A stretch of DNA of 49,200 nt, taken from positions 1 to 49,200 of the forward strand of contig JAFTME010000023.1 of NCBI GenBank assembly GCA_017452545.1, written 5' to 3'. The stretch comes from Clostridia bacterium (GTDB taxonomy: Bacteria; Bacillota; Clostridia; Oscillospirales; CAG-272). Below, piece after piece: positions 31,872-40,409 of this stretch (positions are counted from its first letter, which is position 1; each line of letters begins with the position of its first letter). Below the pieces are notes generated by a model that saw only the letters and a program-made list of their open reading frames with translations, made no database searches and had not been told where the DNA came from. Made by a program: the position numbers and the translations under genes.

Positions 31872-32819
31872 ATGACCTTTACCATACCTGCACAGTATCA
31901 CCAAAAGCCGCTCAAGGTCTTTCTGCAAGCGGAGCTGGGTTTATCCGCACGCCTGCTCTCCCGTCTCAAGGCAACGCCTGACGGCATACTGCTCGACGGC
32001 AAGCCTGTGACCGTGCGTGCCACGCTTTGCGAGGGCAGCACGCTCACGCTGGCGATCGACACACCGAGTGATCGCCCCTCGGGCATTGTTCCGACGGCGC
32101 TGCCGCTGGACGTACTCTACGAGGATGCGCACATTCTCGTATGCAATAAGCCGGGCAATATGCCGACGCACCCCTCTCACGGGCATTACACCGATACGCT
32201 TGCCAACGCCGTCGCGCAGCACGTTCGCGCCGACAACGGCTTCGTTTTCCATCCCATCAACCGCTTGGACCGCAACACCTCCGGCGTGGTGCTCATTGCG
32301 CGGCACGCGCTATCTGCGCAGCGACTGGCTGCAGCCATGCTTCACGGTGACATTCGCAAGACGTATCTTGCGCTGCTCTGCGGTGAGCCGACGGCACATG
32401 AGGGAGAGATCGTTACGGGCATTCGGCGCCAAGCCGAGAGCATTATTATCCGCGAGATCTGCAGCTGCGATGCCCCCGGTGCATCGCGCGCACAAACGCA
32501 GTACACCGTTCTCGGCGCCTGGGAGCCCGATGACAATCGACTCCCTCCCCGCCTGTGCTTGGTGCGCGCACGGCCCGTTACAGGGCGCACGCATCAGCTT
32601 CGGTTGCATTTTTCACATCTTGGTACACCCATTCTTGGCGACGATATGTACGGTCAAGGTGCGCTGCCCTCGCTGATCGAGCGGCAGGCGCTGCACGCCT
32701 GCAGGCTGGAATTTGTACATCCGATGAGCGGTGAGCCCATGTGTCTGACGGCACCCATGCCAGAGGATATGCGGCAGCTGCTGCCGGATTTTCTTTCCGG
32801 CGCCGATACTTACGGTTGA
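31872..32819 (+). CDS. RluA-family RNA pseudouridine synthase
   Basis: The 315-residue protein starts at the ATG at 31872 (MTFTIPAQYHQKPLKVFL), with AAGGGGG upstream. An S4-like RNA-binding segment (residues about 15-75: FLQAELGLSARLLSRLKA) precedes the catalytic domain. The active-site motif reads PINRLDRNTSGVVLIAR, with the catalytic Asp in RLD. VRARPVTGRTHQLRLHFSHL and GDDMYG are the other family blocks. It isomerises uridine to pseudouridine in rRNA or tRNA; the exact target (RluD, RluC or other) cannot be told from sequence. A DUF3810 gene follows 50 bp downstream. Confidence 0.94.
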   Translation: MTFTIPAQYHQKPLKVFLQAELGLSARLLSRLKATPDGILLDGKPVTVRATLCEGSTLTLAIDTPSDRPSGIVPTALPLDVLYEDAHILVCNKPGNMPTHPSHGHYTDTLANAVAQHVRADNGFVFHPINRLDRNTSGVVLIARHALSAQRLAAAMLHGDIRKTYLALLCGEPTAHEGEIVTGIRRQAESIIIREICSCDAPGASRAQTQYTVLGAWEPDDNRLPPRLCLVRARPVTGRTHQLRLHFSHLGTPILGDDMYGQGALPSLIERQALHACRLEFVHPMSGEPMCLTAPMPEDMRQLLPDFLSGADTYG

Positions 32820-32869
32820 TTTTTACAACCGCAAATAGCAATAATGTAAAAAAAGAACGGAGGATCCGC

Positions 32870-34006
32870 ATGGATCGTTTTTTCGCTCCCCTGTCGCGTC
32901 GGCGCAGCCGCCGTGCGCCACGCTCCTACGATAAGCTCTCACGGGTCAGTCTTAGCATTTATATTGCCATGATTCCAACGGTACTGTTGGCGCTCATCTC
33001 ACGGCTCTCGCCCGCCTTTTCCGATGCCTACAATCGTACCGTCGGGCAAGCGCTGCGCTTTATATTTGCCATGCTGACGAGTTGGCTGCCCTTCTCTCTT
33101 GCCGAGGCAATGCTACTGCTCTCGCCGCTGCTTTTGACGCTGCTGATCATTCACGCCGTTCGGCATCGCTCTGCCACCTGGCGACGCGCCGGTATTTATA
33201 TTCTGGAGGTGCTCAGCGGTGCCTGCGTATTTCTCATTCTCTTTGTCTGGAACTTCGGCGCAGGCTATCACGGCGCAACCATTGACGCCGAGGACAAGCT
33301 GGATCTGAAGCGCACCAAGGTCAGCGCAGAGGAGCTGTATCAGACGGCGCTGATCCTTCGGGAGCAGGTCAACGAGGAGGCAGCAGCGCTGGCCTTCCGC
33401 GAGCAAAGCTTTTCTGTCATGCCCTATTCCAACACCGAGATGAACAGCAAGCTGCTGGATGCCTATGAGGTATTTTGTGACGACTACGGCTTTATCACAA
33501 GCTTTCGCAGTCGCGTCAAGCCCGTCATGCTCAGCGAAGCCATGTCGTACACGCACATCACAGGCGTTTATTCCTACTTCACGGGCGAGGCCAATCTTAA
33601 CGTTGCGTTCCCCGACTACACCCTACCCTATACGGCGGCACACGAGATGGCGCATCAGCGCGGCATTGCGCGAGAGGACGAGGCAAATTTTGTTGCGTTT
33701 CTCGTTTGCATCGCCTCCGACGATGCTTATATCCGTTACAGCGGGTATCTGAATTTATATGAATACGTTGCCTCGGCGCTTTACCGTGCGGACAAAGACC
33801 TGTATTACGAGCTGCTGAACGGGCTTTCCACCGAGGTACGCTACGAGCTGCGTGCCTACAGCGATTTTTTTGACAAATACCGAGACTCGGTCGCAAGCGA
33901 GGTCAGCGGAGCTGTCAACAACACCTACCTGCAAATGCAGGGCACACAAGGCACCCGAAGCTACGGCCTTGTTGTTGACCTCGCTGTGGCGTATTATAAA
34001 AAGTAA
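32870..34006 (+). CDS. DUF3810 membrane-anchored zinc-metallopeptidase-like protein
   Basis: The 378-residue protein starts at the ATG at 32870 (MDRFFAPLSRRRSRRAPRS) after GGAGG. Three hydrophobic segments (about residues 25-47, 62-90 and 103-125) precede a soluble domain. That domain carries HExxH in AAHEMAHQRGIAREDEANFV, the DUF3810 hallmark, and the preceding FPDYTLPYTAAHE block. Peptidase activity is predicted from the motif, not proven for the family. It has no terminator between it and the RluA gene and ends at the bidirectional terminator at 34011-34030. Confidence 0.9.
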   Translation: MDRFFAPLSRRRSRRAPRSYDKLSRVSLSIYIAMIPTVLLALISRLSPAFSDAYNRTVGQALRFIFAMLTSWLPFSLAEAMLLLSPLLLTLLIIHAVRHRSATWRRAGIYILEVLSGACVFLILFVWNFGAGYHGATIDAEDKLDLKRTKVSAEELYQTALILREQVNEEAAALAFREQSFSVMPYSNTEMNSKLLDAYEVFCDDYGFITSFRSRVKPVMLSEAMSYTHITGVYSYFTGEANLNVAFPDYTLPYTAAHEMAHQRGIAREDEANFVAFLVCIASDDAYIRYSGYLNLYEYVASALYRADKDLYYELLNGLSTEVRYELRAYSDFFDKYRDSVASEVSGAVNNTYLQMQGTQGTRSYGLVVDLAVAYYKK

Positions 34007-34010
34007 AAAA

Positions 34011-34030
34011 AGCCCCGCTTGCGCGGGGCT
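34011..34030. terminator. Bidirectional terminator between the DUF3810 and XRE genes
   Basis: AGCCCCGC (34011-34018) and GCGGGGCT (34023-34030) form a perfect 8-bp stem with a TTGC loop. It is A-rich upstream, so the minus strand gets a T7 tail, and it is followed by ATTTATT on the plus strand. Confidence 0.88.
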
Positions 34031-34034
34031 GAAT

Positions 34035-34847
34035 TTATTCGCTTAATCGCTGTTCAAGTTCCTTTCTCTGTTCGTCGGAACACTCGTAAACAGTGCCTTT
34101 GAACCACGTACCTTCGACAAAATCATCCGCAAAAGCATCGATTACCCTTTGCGCGATTTTAAATTGGCAGATTGCTTTTTCATGTTCACCCATTCCGTCC
34201 AAATATTTGCCTGCAAGGATAAGCATATCGATCAAGGCTTCAGCGGAAATATGCTTTTGCTTCTGTGCAGCCTCATACCCCTCTTGATCGCTCAAAAGGG
34301 ATGCCATAAGCTCCAGCTTTGAAAAATAGATCTCGGGAATACTCTCAAGAGTAGGCTTTATCAAATCATTCCTGCCATTTTCTTTATAGCATATAGCGAG
34401 AATTCGACAGGCATCGTATTTTACCGAATCATCCTTCGTCGACTCTATCAGCGATTTACACAGAGCGATGACCTCATCTGCTCGCGTTTGATAATCCAAG
34501 GTATAAAGCAAATTATTTAAAATAATGTCGTTCCCCGGAAATCTTTGCAGTCCTTCACGCAAAATTCTCTCCGACCAGGCCGGATCGCTAAAGCGATATT
34601 TATATGCTTCATCGCAAATAGCATCTACCTGCCGCTCCGTTTCGAACAAATTAAAATCAAAAAGCTCGTCGGTTGAAACGCCGAAAAAGGACGCAATCGC
34701 AGGAATCATCGTCACGTCCGGCATGGTATTTCCGTTCTCCCATTTTGAAACCGCCTGAAAGGATACGCCAAGATAATTGGCAAAAACCTCTTGGGATATG
34801 TTCTTCTGCTTTCGAAGTGATTTTATTTTTTCTCCAAGCTTCATCAT
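34035..34847 (-). CDS. XRE-family transcriptional regulator with C-terminal helical repeats
   Basis: The 270-residue protein starts at the ATG at 34847 (MMKLGEKIKSLRKQKNISQ), with GGAGG 8 nt upstream. The N-terminal HTH_3 domain is clear (NISQEVFANYLGVSFQAVSKWENG, residues about 16-40). The rest is alpha-helical and TPR-like (PAWSERILREGLQRFPGND, KYDACRILAICYKENGRND, EKAICQFKIAQRVIDAFADD). The gene is visibly more AT-rich than its neighbours, a possible sign of recent arrival. It lies directly downstream of, and on the same strand as, the RyR locus, separated by a terminator at 34984-35006, and may regulate it. Confidence 0.9.
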   Translation of the reverse strand: MMKLGEKIKSLRKQKNISQEVFANYLGVSFQAVSKWENGNTMPDVTMIPAIASFFGVSTDELFDFNLFETERQVDAICDEAYKYRFSDPAWSERILREGLQRFPGNDIILNNLLYTLDYQTRADEVIALCKSLIESTKDDSVKYDACRILAICYKENGRNDLIKPTLESIPEIYFSKLELMASLLSDQEGYEAAQKQKHISAEALIDMLILAGKYLDGMGEHEKAICQFKIAQRVIDAFADDFVEGTWFKGTVYECSDEQRKELEQRLSE

Positions 34848-34983
34848 AAAAAATACCTCCAAATTATTTTGGATCAGCGCTTATCCTGCTATTATTATAG
34901 CATACATAAAGGGAAAAGCAATAACTCGTTTGGAGAGAATTTTTCTAATACCGGTTGAATATTGAATTTCTTGCATCAAAAAA

Positions 34984-35006
34984 GGACGGTCGCCATGCGA
35001 CCGTCC
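34984..35006 (-). terminator. Terminator after the giant RyR-like gene
   Basis: GGACGGTCGC (34984-34993) and GCGACCGTCC (34997-35006) form a perfect 10-bp stem with a 3-nt loop, followed by a T6 tail on the minus strand, 12 bp after the stop codon. Confidence 0.92.
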
Positions 35007-35018
35007 TCTTTCGTTTTA

Positions 35019-38000
35019 TTATGCATCCATACGCAGATCGTTATCCGAGAGCTGATTGGTGGGAACCAATTTGTTATGGTGCTTGGCAAGGTCGTTGCGC
35101 TTTTCGGCATAGCGGAAGCCTTCCGTACGCATAAACGCATTCCAACGGCGATGCTCGACGCGGCAGATCGCCAGCGTTTGCTCGGCGTTTCGTGCTCGCC
35201 AGTTGCCTGCTGCCACGGCTGCGGCAAAGGTATCGTCCTTCAGCAGCTTCTCCTGACAGAGCTTGCTGCGCAGTCGCTCGTGCATGGCCTTAGCAACCGA
35301 GGAGCGATAGAAATATTCGTGACGCCAGAATTTCCATTTTTCCTCGTCGGTTTTGACGGGCTCAACGCCCTTCAGATGCTCCGTTACGCCGTCATAGATG
35401 ACGTGCATATCGACCGTATGGCGGTTCATATCCAGCACGAAATATTCGGTGCTGTCGGATGCCATCAGCCACTCCCAGTCGATCAGCGCGATCTTACCCT
35501 TACCCTCGCCACGCGTCTTGGCACGGTAGCGGTTATACAACTGATCCACCGCGAGCTGATACAGCTTCTGCGACGGGAACTTATTGGTGTAGTATTCCTG
35601 CTTCATCAGATGCGGGTTCATCGCCTCGCAGCTGACGATCTGACCCTTGTCGCCAACGGTCAGCAGCATGACTGCCTTCTTTGCCTCGCTCTGAGGCTTG
35701 TCCTGCATACGTCCGTAGGAAAGCGACAGCGTTGCCGCGCAGACGGCATCCACCTGCTCCAGCGTGCGATATTTTTCGATATAATCATTGTATTTTTCGG
35801 GTTCGAAGACAGGGGCTCTGTCGGTCAGCTCGATCAGCAGCGAATTTTTTGCGGCGAGATCGACCAATGCACCAAAGACGCGCATCTTGGGCTTGTCCGC
35901 CTTCTTCTTGCGACGAACGACCGCCTTATGCGGTGTACGCAGCTGCTCCCACAGGAGAGCTGCATCCTGTACATCCTCGCCCTTGTTTTGCTCGCGGTAG
36001 CGGCAACGCAGCTGCTCTACGATGGCATCGTATACACCGTCGGGAAGCAGGGTGCCTGCCTCAGTGCCACGGGACAGCTCGTCCACCGTCAGCACCATGA
36101 CCGAGCTCTCGCGCATCTGTCGGTCGCGCACGATCAGACGGACGGTTTCCGTCTGCGATGCATCCTGCTCAGGCTCGATGCCCTCCCACTTATCCAGCAG
36201 GCGGTACTGCAGCAGTGCATCGTCTTCCATTTTCTTCACCTGCTTTTCAAGCAAGCGATACTGCTCCAGCAGACCGCAGGAAACGATATTGAGCACCAAA
36301 TTCTTGGTCAGGATCTCCTCGGTAATGCACAGCGTCAGCGCATACGGCGCGATCAGCGCGCGGATATGTGCGGCGCCGGTATGAACGGCTGCAGCGTAAG
36401 AACGCTTGCGCGCATCATCGGCTTCCGGAGAAATGGCTGCAGGCAGCTTTTCCTCCATTACCCTGATCAATGCTGCGCGCTCGTCGGTCTCATAGACGCA
36501 GGCTGCTGCCAGCTCCTTATAATGATCGCAGAGCAGCTGCTCGATGCGTGCGACGTACTGTCTACCGCCGCGGAACTGCTCACCGTTTTCGAAATCGCTC
36601 TCCTCAACGGGGATGGTCACGTAAGCGTCGCTGACCTTTTCCTCGGCAGTCGCGCTGTCCTTGACCTTGACCAGCACGATCTTGTGCATATAACTGCGCT
36701 CGCGGAGCATCTCAAGGATCTTCGGTTTGCGCTCGCCATCGATCGCACCTGCCTGTGCCCAGCGCGCGTGAACCTCCTCACCTGCCTTCTTCAGTTCGGT
36801 ATTGGTGCCGATCAGCGTATCGTAGGAGTAGAACGTATCAAGGTCGCCGATCATATGAATACAATAGGGCTGGTCCTTATGATTGACGCCGCCGCGACGA
36901 ACACCGTCCTGCTCGCTGTTCTCGTCGCCGCGCCATTCGTAGCCGATTGCCTGCTTGACGTTGGCGTCATAGACGATGGTTTCAACGTCGGGGGCGTGAT
37001 CCAGCTTGCCCTCGTTGATCATGCCGCTGTAAAGCGTACGGATGCGAGTGGAAACGGCGATGTTATTATCATCCGTTCCAAGTCCGACGAAGGTATAGGT
37101 CACGTTGACAATGTCGCCGAGCTTTTCCAAAAATTCTACGGAGTTGACGTCCATGGAGTGAACGTGGATCTCGTAAATGGCATCCTCGAGGTTGGTCAGA
37201 TTATTCTTTTTCAACAGCTCGGGGCACATCAGATTCAGCTTTTCCTCTGCCTTCGGATCGGAATCGAAGGCATGGATGGTGATGCGGTATCCGTCCATCT
37301 GACAGAACCAAACCAGCGCTTTGAGCATCTCAAGCCCGTAGCGACCGAGACCGACGATCACGGCAGTGATCGCTCCGTCCTTAGCGTTGCGGAACAGACG
37401 AACGCCGTTCTTCTCCAGGTTATCGTAGATCAGTGACTGGATGGCGTTGATGCGGCGCACCTCCATCTTCTTGGTCGCCTTGGTACTGATCAGCAGCGCG
37501 CTTTGACTGGTGTTGGAGAACAAAAACAGCTTGTTATTCTTGTGATCGTAACGGGACATCAGACGAACGGCGTGCTGCAGCTTTTCGCTCTCGTCCTCGC
37601 TGATCAGGTAAAAGTGCATGCGGTTACGCAGGAAAAGGACCGAGGTTACGTCCTTGCGGAACAGGATGGCGCCCATTTCGTTGGCTGCCTCCATCAGGTC
37701 CAGATGCTCCTCCTCGTTTCTGTGAAGAATATCACAGAATACAATCATGGCTTTGCGGCACATCTTGTACTTTCCCTTGGCATTTTTGTTATAAAATGCA
37801 TCGATGCTGCTCGCCAGCGCCAGCGTATGCTCGTTGAGCTCGGAGAACACGTGAGCTTGCTTACGAAATGCCAGCGTGTAGCGGATGTATGCGGTGATAT
37901 TCTTGAGGAAGGTCAAAACAAATCCAACGGTCAATATCGGCGCACAAATATAAAGCAGGAAGCCCCAGCCGGCATATAAGCCGCGAATCGCCTTGGGAGC

Positions 38001-38408
38001 ATAATCCAACAGTTCCAGATAGCTATCATCTACAGCAAACAGTCGCATGGCATTTTGGAAGGATGCCTCTACGACCTTGAACGTAATGCCGGTGGATTTA
38101 CCCGCCTCCAGCAAATCGGAAAACACATTCATGTAGACGGGCAAAAACCACGCAACCGCAGCCAAAAACACGCCGACACAAATAATGCGCGTGCGCGTCA
38201 AAATACGCTTTACCTTGTAGGGCATCCATTTGTTGAATGCAGCTGCCAATATCATGAATGCAAGCACGATACCAACAGAGGTAAGAAGCGCGTGCCCGTA
38301 GCTTCGATGAGTAAAGAAGGGTTCGATAAGCGCATCAATCCAATCGAGCGCGCCGGAGAAAAACGCTTTTATTTCATCCCAATAAATAGCCTCCAATATC
38401 TGTTCCAC
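35019..38408 (-). CDS. 1129-residue membrane protein with TrkA-N-like Rossmann region and RyR-like C-terminus
   Basis: A GTG at 38408 follows GGAGG by 9 nt. Three hydrophobic segments (about residues 38-60, 73-97 and 145-170) anchor the N-terminus. A large cytoplasmic part follows: a region beginning HVFSELNEHTLALASSID (187-204), then a Rossmann nucleotide-binding motif AVIVGLGRYGLEMLKALV (349-366) and a second glycine motif FVGLGTDDNNIAVSTRI (440-456). Three similar segments lie at about 575-635, 755-822 and 911-980, each a VxLxVxD strand followed by a YxxxVEQLxxRYR helix. The end (1077-1129, VEHRRWNAFMRTEGFRY with KLVP) resembles a degenerate RyR domain. It probably senses a nucleotide-type ligand at the membrane; the function is unknown. 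The RyR-domain gene lies 4 bp upstream. Confidence 0.75.
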   Translation of the reverse strand: MEQILEAIYWDEIKAFFSGALDWIDALIEPFFTHRSYGHALLTSVGIVLAFMILAAAFNKWMPYKVKRILTRTRIICVGVFLAAVAWFLPVYMNVFSDLLEAGKSTGITFKVVEASFQNAMRLFAVDDSYLELLDYAPKAIRGLYAGWGFLLYICAPILTVGFVLTFLKNITAYIRYTLAFRKQAHVFSELNEHTLALASSIDAFYNKNAKGKYKMCRKAMIVFCDILHRNEEEHLDLMEAANEMGAILFRKDVTSVLFLRNRMHFYLISEDESEKLQHAVRLMSRYDHKNNKLFLFSNTSQSALLISTKATKKMEVRRINAIQSLIYDNLEKNGVRLFRNAKDGAITAVIVGLGRYGLEMLKALVWFCQMDGYRITIHAFDSDPKAEEKLNLMCPELLKKNNLTNLEDAIYEIHVHSMDVNSVEFLEKLGDIVNVTYTFVGLGTDDNNIAVSTRIRTLYSGMINEGKLDHAPDVETIVYDANVKQAIGYEWRGDENSEQDGVRRGGVNHKDQPYCIHMIGDLDTFYSYDTLIGTNTELKKAGEEVHARWAQAGAIDGERKPKILEMLRERSYMHKIVLVKVKDSATAEEKVSDAYVTIPVEESDFENGEQFRGGRQYVARIEQLLCDHYKELAAACVYETDERAALIRVMEEKLPAAISPEADDARKRSYAAAVHTGAAHIRALIAPYALTLCITEEILTKNLVLNIVSCGLLEQYRLLEKQVKKMEDDALLQYRLLDKWEGIEPEQDASQTETVRLIVRDRQMRESSVMVLTVDELSRGTEAGTLLPDGVYDAIVEQLRCRYREQNKGEDVQDAALLWEQLRTPHKAVVRRKKKADKPKMRVFGALVDLAAKNSLLIELTDRAPVFEPEKYNDYIEKYRTLEQVDAVCAATLSLSYGRMQDKPQSEAKKAVMLLTVGDKGQIVSCEAMNPHLMKQEYYTNKFPSQKLYQLAVDQLYNRYRAKTRGEGKGKIALIDWEWLMASDSTEYFVLDMNRHTVDMHVIYDGVTEHLKGVEPVKTDEEKWKFWRHEYFYRSSVAKAMHERLRSKLCQEKLLKDDTFAAAVAAGNWRARNAEQTLAICRVEHRRWNAFMRTEGFRYAEKRNDLAKHHNKLVPTNQLSDNDLRMDA

Positions 38409-38412
38409 AGTA

Positions 38413-38697
38413 TCAATCCTCCTTTATGATCTTGTACCCCAGCTTGATGATCAGCTTCAGGGTTTCCTGCGAGGTATTACGGTCGTATTCCTTCTCGCTC
38501 TCCGGCAGCTCGTCATAGGGGACGAGGCAGGGATGCTGCAATTTTTCGTCGTCACGCACGGGGCCGTACGTCCATCCGTCCTTGATGCGGGCGGCAGCCC
38601 ACACCTCGTGGGTGTTCTTCGCAAGTTGCTCGCACAGCTCGGCGATATCCTCGCCAAGGCAAACGTCCTGCGTATCGATCGGCTTGGGTGTATACAT
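38413..38697 (-). CDS. Stand-alone RyR-domain protein
   Basis: The 94-residue protein starts at the ATG at 38697 (MYTPKPIDTQDVCLGEDIA), with AAAGGAGG 7 nt upstream. It is almost nothing but a RyR domain (Pfam RyR, from the repeats of ryanodine receptors), with the highly conserved THEVWAAARIKDGWTYGPVR (residues 29-48) and HPCLVPYDELPESEKEYDR (55-73). Bacterial RyR proteins are known from structural genomics, but their ligand is not settled; a nucleotide-derived ligand has been suggested. The ribosome site for the giant gene lies at its 3' end, so the two are translationally coupled. No signal peptide. Confidence 0.93.
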   Translation of the reverse strand: MYTPKPIDTQDVCLGEDIAELCEQLAKNTHEVWAAARIKDGWTYGPVRDDEKLQHPCLVPYDELPESEKEYDRNTSQETLKLIIKLGYKIIKED

Positions 38698-38735
38698 AGC
38701 ATAGCCTCCTTTGGCTCATGATTGCGTTTGTGTCG

Positions 38736-38754
38736 CTGTCGCATATGACGACAG
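38736..38754 (-). promoter_or_regulatory. Dyad in the leader of the RyR operon
   Basis: CTGTCG (38736-38741) and CGACAG (38749-38754) are perfect inverted repeats around CATATGA. They lie just after the expected transcription start, as an operator or leader hairpin would. Confidence 0.45.
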
Positions 38755-38762
38755 TTTTTATC

Positions 38763-38791
38763 ATTTTAACATATTATCCACCGTTTGTCAA
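38763..38791 (-). promoter_or_regulatory. Promoter of the RyR operon
   Basis: On the minus strand TTGACA (38791-38786), a 17-nt spacer and TAAAAT (38768-38763), 65 bp before the RyR start codon. Confidence 0.82.
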
Positions 38792-38826
38792 CTTTTTGTC
38801 CATGTTTATATGTGAAAAAAGTGCAC

Positions 38827-40215
38827 TCACGGAGCGCTTTTATCATCGCCCGGTATCCGACGTGCGTTCGGGGAGGGAGATGCGGTCAGGGCGATGATCT
38901 CCCGGCGGCCTTTCCACAAAAAGAGCACGTTGATGACCGTCATACTGCCGATGGCAAAATCGGACAGCTCCCAGACGGCGGCAGGGGCGCCGTAGGCACC
39001 GAGCAGACAAAAGAGGGCATAAAGCAACAGGCACACCCCACCGCGCACGCCTGCCTCGGCGCGTGTTCGGAACGGAAACAGATACGCAGCGGCACGGCGC
39101 ATATAGTCCGACCAGCAGAGCACGGTGGCAAGACCGAAGAACAGTACCGCGACGCAAAGGAAGACGCCCGCCCAGCGACCGAGCAGCTGCTCAAAGGCAG
39201 CCACGGTCAGCAGCATGGGAGGCAGCGCGGGAACAGCGCCGCCGAAGGCGAGCAAGATAACCAGCGCCGTCATGGTACAGAGCAGGTGAGTGTCGACGAG
39301 CACCTCGACGATGCCCATGCCGCCCTGAGCGACGGCGTCGGTGGTATGTGCGTCGGCGTGTGCCATGGGTGAGGTGCCGCAGCCCGCCTCGTTGGACAGC
39401 AGCCCGCGCATGGTACCGTAGCGCAGCGCACGGGAGAATAAAAAGCCGCTCACGCCGGCCGCTGCCGCCTCTGCAGTGTTTGCACCGCGCAGCCCCTCGG
39501 ACACGATCCGGGCGAGCACGCCGGGCACCTGCCCTGCCCTGCGCCCGATGGCAAGCAGCGAGAGCAGGCAAAAGCCGACGGTCATCAGCGGCACGATGCG
39601 CTCGGTGACAGCCGAGACGCCGTCAGCGCCGCGCAAGCCGACCCAAAGGACACCGACGGCGAGCAGCAAGCCGGTGACCCAGAGGGGAACGGACAGGCGG
39701 CTGTGCCATGCGGTAGAGACCGCGTTGACCTGGATCATGCAGCCCATGCAGACGGCGTCGATCAGGCAAAGGGCGGCAAAGAGGGCGCCGACGGCCTTCC
39801 CTGCGCGTGGGTGTCGGCGGCATCCGTCCTCGATATAGTACATGGCGCTGCCGCGCAGCGTGCCGCTCTCCCAGCGGCGGTGATGCAGCGCCAGCACGAT
39901 CTCGGCGTATTTGAGCATCATGGCGACGGTGGCACTCACCCACATCCACAGCACCGCGCCCGCGCCGCCGTAGGATATGGCGCCCGCAACACCGACGAGG
40001 TTGCCCACGCCGAGCACACCTGCAAGCGCCAGCGACAGGGCGCGGCGAGGGGAGATCCCTCCCGTCCGCTGCGGTGTCATCATACGCCTCCACAGCCGCA
40101 CGGGATGCAGCCACAGGTCGCGCAGACGGACGGTAAAATATCCGCCGACCAGCGCAAGGCACAGCGGCACCAGCACCCCCGGCACCAACCGATTATACCA
40201 TGAGAGCACAGACAT
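38827..40215 (-). CDS. AGCS-family sodium/alanine (or glycine) symporter
   Basis: The 462-residue polytopic protein starts at the ATG at 40215 (MSVLSWYNRLVPGVLVPL) after AAGGGGG. AGCS signatures are the sodium-site block ALAGVLGVGNLVGVAGAIS near residue 62 and the cytoplasmic-helix block SNEAGCGTSPMAHADAHT around residue 275. About eleven hydrophobic segments are present, fitting the family. It imports alanine, glycine or a related amino acid with sodium. It is convergent to none of its neighbours and divergent from groES; its own promoter is not clear in the AT-rich 40216-40281 stretch. Confidence 0.92.
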   Translation of the reverse strand: MSVLSWYNRLVPGVLVPLCLALVGGYFTVRLRDLWLHPVRLWRRMMTPQRTGGISPRRALSLALAGVLGVGNLVGVAGAISYGGAGAVLWMWVSATVAMMLKYAEIVLALHHRRWESGTLRGSAMYYIEDGCRRHPRAGKAVGALFAALCLIDAVCMGCMIQVNAVSTAWHSRLSVPLWVTGLLLAVGVLWVGLRGADGVSAVTERIVPLMTVGFCLLSLLAIGRRAGQVPGVLARIVSEGLRGANTAEAAAAGVSGFLFSRALRYGTMRGLLSNEAGCGTSPMAHADAHTTDAVAQGGMGIVEVLVDTHLLCTMTALVILLAFGGAVPALPPMLLTVAAFEQLLGRWAGVFLCVAVLFFGLATVLCWSDYMRRAAAYLFPFRTRAEAGVRGGVCLLLYALFCLLGAYGAPAAVWELSDFAIGSMTVINVLFLWKGRREIIALTASPSPNARRIPGDDKSAP

Positions 40216-40281
40216 GATTTTCCCCCTTTTTGTCGAATTTTTTTGTATTTGTTAAAAATATGTGAACTTGCAAAAAAGCCC

Positions 40282-40309
40282 TTGACTTTTTCCAAAAATA
40301 GTATAGAAT
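40282..40309 (+). promoter_or_regulatory. Promoter of groES-groEL
   Basis: TTGACT (40282-40287), a 16-nt spacer and TAGAAT (40304-40309), directly before the CIRCE operator. Confidence 0.82.
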
Positions 40310-40320
40310 ATAGGCATGGT

Positions 40321-40347
40321 TTAGCACTCTTGCAAACCGAGTGCTAA
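40321..40347 (+). promoter_or_regulatory. CIRCE operator (HrcA binding site) of groES-groEL
   Basis: TTAGCACTC (40321-40329), a 9-nt spacer and GAGTGCTAA (40339-40347) match the CIRCE consensus perfectly. HrcA repression of the chaperonin operon is therefore expected, although hrcA is not in the window. Confidence 0.98.
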
Positions 40348-40366
40348 AATCTGCATCAAACAAATC

Positions 40367-40386
40367 ATTACACCGCAGGGTGTAAT
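40367..40386 (+). promoter_or_regulatory. Second hairpin in the groES leader
   Basis: ATTACACC (40367-40374) and GGTGTAAT (40379-40386) form a perfect 8-bp stem with a 4-nt loop, about 8 nt before the groES ribosome site. It could stabilise the mRNA or affect initiation. Confidence 0.5.
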
Positions 40387-40409
40387 CATAGATGAAGGAG
40401 GATTTCATT

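Noticed and set aside
34962..37436. An 824-codon plus-strand frame opposite the giant RyR-locus gene
   Set aside because: No ribosome site or domain signal; it begins in the terminator region of the real gene.
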